From: an uncultured Planctomycetaceae bacterium
GTDB taxonomy: Bacteria; Planctomycetota; Planctomycetia; Pirellulales; Pirellulaceae
Assembly: GCA_903927685.1 (NCBI GenBank)
Contig: CAIYOB010001388.1
Span: 1-9,023, forward strand
Direction: 5' to 3'
Length of the DNA stretch: 9,023 bases
Part shown: positions 7,446 to 9,023 of the stretch, piece after piece
Numbering within the stretch: position 1 is the first letter of the stretch
How the letters are laid out: every line of letters begins with the position of its first letter
Position numbers and translations under genes: made by a program
The notes under the pieces: generated by a model
What the model saw: only the letters and a program-made list of their open reading frames with translations
Databases searched by the model: none
Told to the model about the DNA's origin: nothing

Positions 7446-8033
7446 TCAGGCGACCATCGCTCGCTCGATCTCCAGCAGGTCGCAGGCGCGATCGAGCAGC
7501 CGGTCGACATTGAACGGCTTGTGCATAAAGTCGTTCGCCCCGGACAGCCTCAATTCGGCCACTTTATCCTGTTCAACCATCCCCGAAATACAGATGATCT
7601 TGACGGATTCCAGCGTGTCGTCGCTCCGAATCCGCTGGCAGACTTCCTTGCCGTTGATGTCCGGCAGCATCACGTCCAGCACGACCAAGTCCGGCCGGAA
7701 CTCACGGACCAGCATCCCCGCATCGAAACCGTTGTTGGCGGTGCGGATGTCGAACCGGCCGTCCTTTTCGAAGACGTCCGAAAGCAGCTCGACCAACTCT
7801 TCGTCGTCATCGACAATCAGGACTTTGCGTTTGCCGCTTTCCAGCGCGTCCGTGGGAATTCCATTGTCCCGCATGAACGCAAACAGCTGATCGCGCGGAA
7901 TGCGCCGGAACTTGCTGCCAGGCACGCGGAATCCCTTCAGCGACCCGTTGTCAAAGCAACGGATGATCGTCTGCTGGGAGACTTTGCAGATCTTGGCGGC
8001 CTCTCCGGTGGTGAAAACAGTCTTCGTACTCAT
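7446..8033 (-). CDS. Response regulator with N-terminal excisionase/MerR-type helix-turn-helix
   Basis: The 195-residue product has the DNA-binding domain first and the receiver second. Residues 7-46 are an excisionase-like winged helix: TTGEAAKICKVSQQTIIRCFDNG with a wing KGFRVPGSKFRRI, the fold used in MerR/Xis-type recognition. A short linker (about 47-68) leads to the CheY-like receiver, with acidic pocket Asp75-Asp76, phosphoacceptor Asp120 in VVLDVMLP, switch Ser150 in ICISG and Lys172 in MHKPF; all key residues are present. The likely role is phosphorylation-controlled transcription. Most DNA-binding regulators have the opposite order. The frame stays open 35 codons upstream, but the ATG at 8033 begins the conserved domain and has AGGAAGGA about 13 bases before it. 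The kinase gene lies downstream on the same strand after about 95 bp, so the two are very probably cognate. Confidence 0.92.
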   Translation of the reverse strand: MSTKTVFTTGEAAKICKVSQQTIIRCFDNGSLKGFRVPGSKFRRIPRDQLFAFMRDNGIPTDALESGKRKVLIVDDDEELVELLSDVFEKDGRFDIRTANNGFDAGMLVREFRPDLVVLDVMLPDINGKEVCQRIRSDDTLESVKIICISGMVEQDKVAELRLSGANDFMHKPFNVDRLLDRACDLLEIERAMVA

Positions 8034-8102
8034 GGCTCTCGTCAAATCCTTCCTAGCCGACTTAGTTAGCCTTGAGCTACCTTGTCGAACAAAGCCCCGC
8101 CA

Positions 8103-8119
8103 TGTGCTCAGATAGCACA
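8103..8119 (-). promoter_or_regulatory. Hairpin in the leader of the regulator-kinase transcript
   Basis: TGTGCT (8103-8108) and AGCACA (8114-8119) pair perfectly around a five-base loop. It falls about 70-85 bases upstream of the regulator start codon, inside the predicted 150-nt untranslated leader. A role in RNA stability or protein binding is conceivable; the alternative is a chance inverted repeat. Confidence 0.3.
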
Positions 8120-8160
8120 CATCCCTTGACCGATCCATCTACTTGGCTTATCCGGTTCTT

Positions 8161-8178
8161 CCGAATTTACCGAATTTG
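8161..8178. repeat. Tandem 9-bp direct repeat next to the regulator transcription start
   Basis: CCGAATTT is repeated head to tail at 8161-8168 and 8170-8177, each copy followed by one extra base (A, then G). The last base of the pair lies only about 12 bp from the -10 box of the minus-strand promoter, so the repeat covers the initial transcribed region. Tandem direct repeats are a common form of response-regulator binding site, so this may be the regulator's own operator (autoregulation). That is inference. Confidence 0.5.
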
Positions 8179-8190
8179 CCAACTGCGCAG

Positions 8191-8218
8191 ATTATAACGG
8201 GTCTCCAAACTCAGTCAA
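8191..8218 (-). promoter_or_regulatory. Near-consensus sigma70-type promoter for the regulator-kinase operon
   Basis: Read on the minus strand, TTGACT (8213-8218) and TATAAT (8191-8196) are separated by 16 bp. The -10 box is exact and the -35 box differs at one base from consensus. Transcription would begin near 8184 and leave a leader of about 150 nt before the regulator ATG at 8033. Such a good match is conspicuous in a GC-rich window. Confidence 0.7.
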
Positions 8219-8372
8219 GATTGATCTAAAACGTCTAAGTCCCGCAAATTCAAGTACTTGCATCGACATTCTAATCCTTTGTCGCCGCGGCCGAAGCCCA
8301 AATATGCCGGGATGACCGCCCGGATTGGTTGTCTCGATCGTAGATTGGGCGCTGCGAATGCTGCGATCCGTT

Positions 8373-8401
8373 TTCCCATTCGAACGGAAACACGCTAGAC
8401 T
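8373..8401 (+). promoter_or_regulatory. Weak candidate promoter for the exported HEAT-like protein
   Basis: TTCCCA (8373-8378) and TAGACT (8396-8401) lie 17 bp apart, 49 bp before the start codon. The -10 box is reasonable and the -35 box is poor. A six-base inverted repeat, TCCGTT (8367-8372) with AACGGA (8383-8388), overlaps the -35 side and could be an operator. Confidence 0.25.
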
Positions 8402-8449
8402 GAGGCCAAGCAGACATCTGGTTGGCATATCTTCACGCGGGAGCGGTCT

Positions 8450-9023
8450 ATGTCCCGAATTGCAGCTTTCTCGTCTTTTCTGATCACGGTCATTTTCGGG
8501 ACATGGGGTCATGGCTGGGCAGCCGATTCGGTGCCCGAACGCAAGCCAGACGCAGAGGCCGTCGACTCGGGCCGCTTCGCGACTTGGATTCAGCAACTGG
8601 ATTCCGACCGGTTCGCGGACCGCAACGAGGCGTCGCGGCGGCTGGAGGAAGCCGGCAGGGCGGCGTTTCCGGCGTTGGTCGAGGCGGCACTCGGCACCAG
8701 CCGCGAGGCAACGTTGCGGGCCCTCGAAATCCTGCGCAAGCACAGCCAGGAGGGGAACGAGGCGAGCAAGAAAGCGGCTCGGGAGGCGTTGGAGACGATC
8801 GCGGCCAGCGACCACGCCGCCGCGCGGTGGGCCAAGGAGACGTTGAGTCCGCCCAAGCCGGCGGCCGAGCGAGCGCCGCCGCTGGTGCCCATCGTCCAAG
8901 GCTGGCCAATCGGTGGCCAGCAAGTCCAAGTGCAAATCCAGATGAATGCGGGAGCCGGCAACCAGCAACGCCGGATCCAAATCAAGAACGGCACCAAGCA
9001 GACCGAGGTGACCGAAAACGACC
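8450..9023 (+). CDS. Exported HEAT-like repeat protein, 3' end cut off by the window
   Basis: The frame is open from the ATG at 8450 to the window edge (191 codons visible), so the C-terminus is missing. GGGAG lies six bases before the ATG, a good ribosome site. Residues 4-19 are hydrophobic and followed by GWAAD, a plausible signal peptidase I site near residue 24, so the protein should be exported. Residues 42-131 are helical and resemble the HEAT-like module common in planctomycete secreted proteins: ATWIQQLDSDRFADRNEASRR, then a pattern of paired helices ending at a Pro-rich linker (133-147). From about 155 the sequence turns to beta-type and Gln/Asn-rich (VQVQIQMN, RIQIKNGTK), suggesting a second domain that continues beyond the edge. 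The function is unknown; such modules usually mediate protein-protein contact. It is divergent from the regulator operon. Confidence 0.8.
   Translation, partial: MSRIAAFSSFLITVIFGTWGHGWAADSVPERKPDAEAVDSGRFATWIQQLDSDRFADRNEASRRLEEAGRAAFPALVEAALGTSREATLRALEILRKHSQEGNEASKKAAREALETIAASDHAAARWAKETLSPPKPAAERAPPLVPIVQGWPIGGQQVQVQIQMNAGAGNQQRRIQIKNGTKQTEVTEND

Larger units (their letters stand above)
8034..8449. other. Divergent intergenic region with promoters and repeats
   Basis: These 416 bases separate the leftward regulator gene from the rightward exported-protein gene. The region is visibly more AT-rich than the coding DNA around it. It holds the regulator promoter, a tandem repeat beside its start point, a leader hairpin and a weak candidate promoter for the rightward gene, each listed separately. 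A minus-strand reading frame (8192-8980) crosses part of it, but that is a shadow of the rightward gene. Confidence 0.6.

Noticed and set aside
8034..8138. 35-residue N-terminal extension of the response regulator
   Set aside because: The frame is open, but the extension is not domain-like. The ATG at 8033 has a purine-rich site upstream and begins the conserved helix-turn-helix.
8307..8323. CCGGG/CCCGG inverted repeat in the divergent intergenic region
   Set aside because: A five-base GC stem with a seven-base loop and no T-tract or nearby gene end; too weak to call a terminator or operator.
8192..8980. Minus-strand reading frame of 262 codons at the right end
   Set aside because: It is antisense to the exported HEAT-like gene, which has a good ribosome site, a signal peptide and a recognisable repeat module, and its end runs into the regulator promoter.

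Overview
The window is GC-rich and densely coding. Its content suggests a member of the Planctomycetota, probably of the Pirellula/Rhodopirellula type. The clues are a dedicated GlnRS beside a bacterial GluRS, a response regulator with an excisionase-like helix-turn-helix placed before the receiver domain, an exported HEAT-like protein of a style common in that phylum, and a large GC-rich palindromic repeat that I remember from such genomes. The taxonomic call is inference; there is no rRNA here to anchor it.

Layout. Positions 1-318 hold no convincing gene but contain a three-stem palindromic repeat (32-123) and a perfect 8-bp hairpin (189-210). A polytopic membrane protein with a long charged tail follows (319-1569, +). 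Next is a plus-strand translation/amino-acid cluster: gltX (1727-3298), glnS (3347-5104) and a stand-alone acetyltransferase resembling the catalytic domain of N-acetylglutamate synthase (5104-5532), whose ATG overlaps the glnS stop codon by one base. A candidate promoter lies ahead of gltX. A tiny predicted lipoprotein (5630-5815, +) converges on a minus-strand two-component operon.

The two-component operon reads leftward from a near-consensus sigma70-type promoter (8191-8218): first a response regulator (7446-8033), then a soluble histidine kinase (5830-7350). Two identical palindromes sit between these two genes, and a tandem 9-bp repeat lies next to the predicted transcription start. The window ends inside a rightward exported HEAT-like protein (8450 to the edge).

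How the genes may work together: GluRS, GlnRS and an N-acetylglutamate-synthase-like enzyme all act on glutamate or glutamine, so the cluster may coordinate tRNA charging with entry to arginine synthesis. The kinase and regulator very probably form a cognate pair sensing a cytoplasmic signal. No CRISPR, phage, transposase or defence genes are visible. The most unusual items are the reversed regulator architecture with its repeats, the GluRS insertion after the KMSKS-type loop, the glnS-acetyltransferase coupling, and the three-stem repeat.
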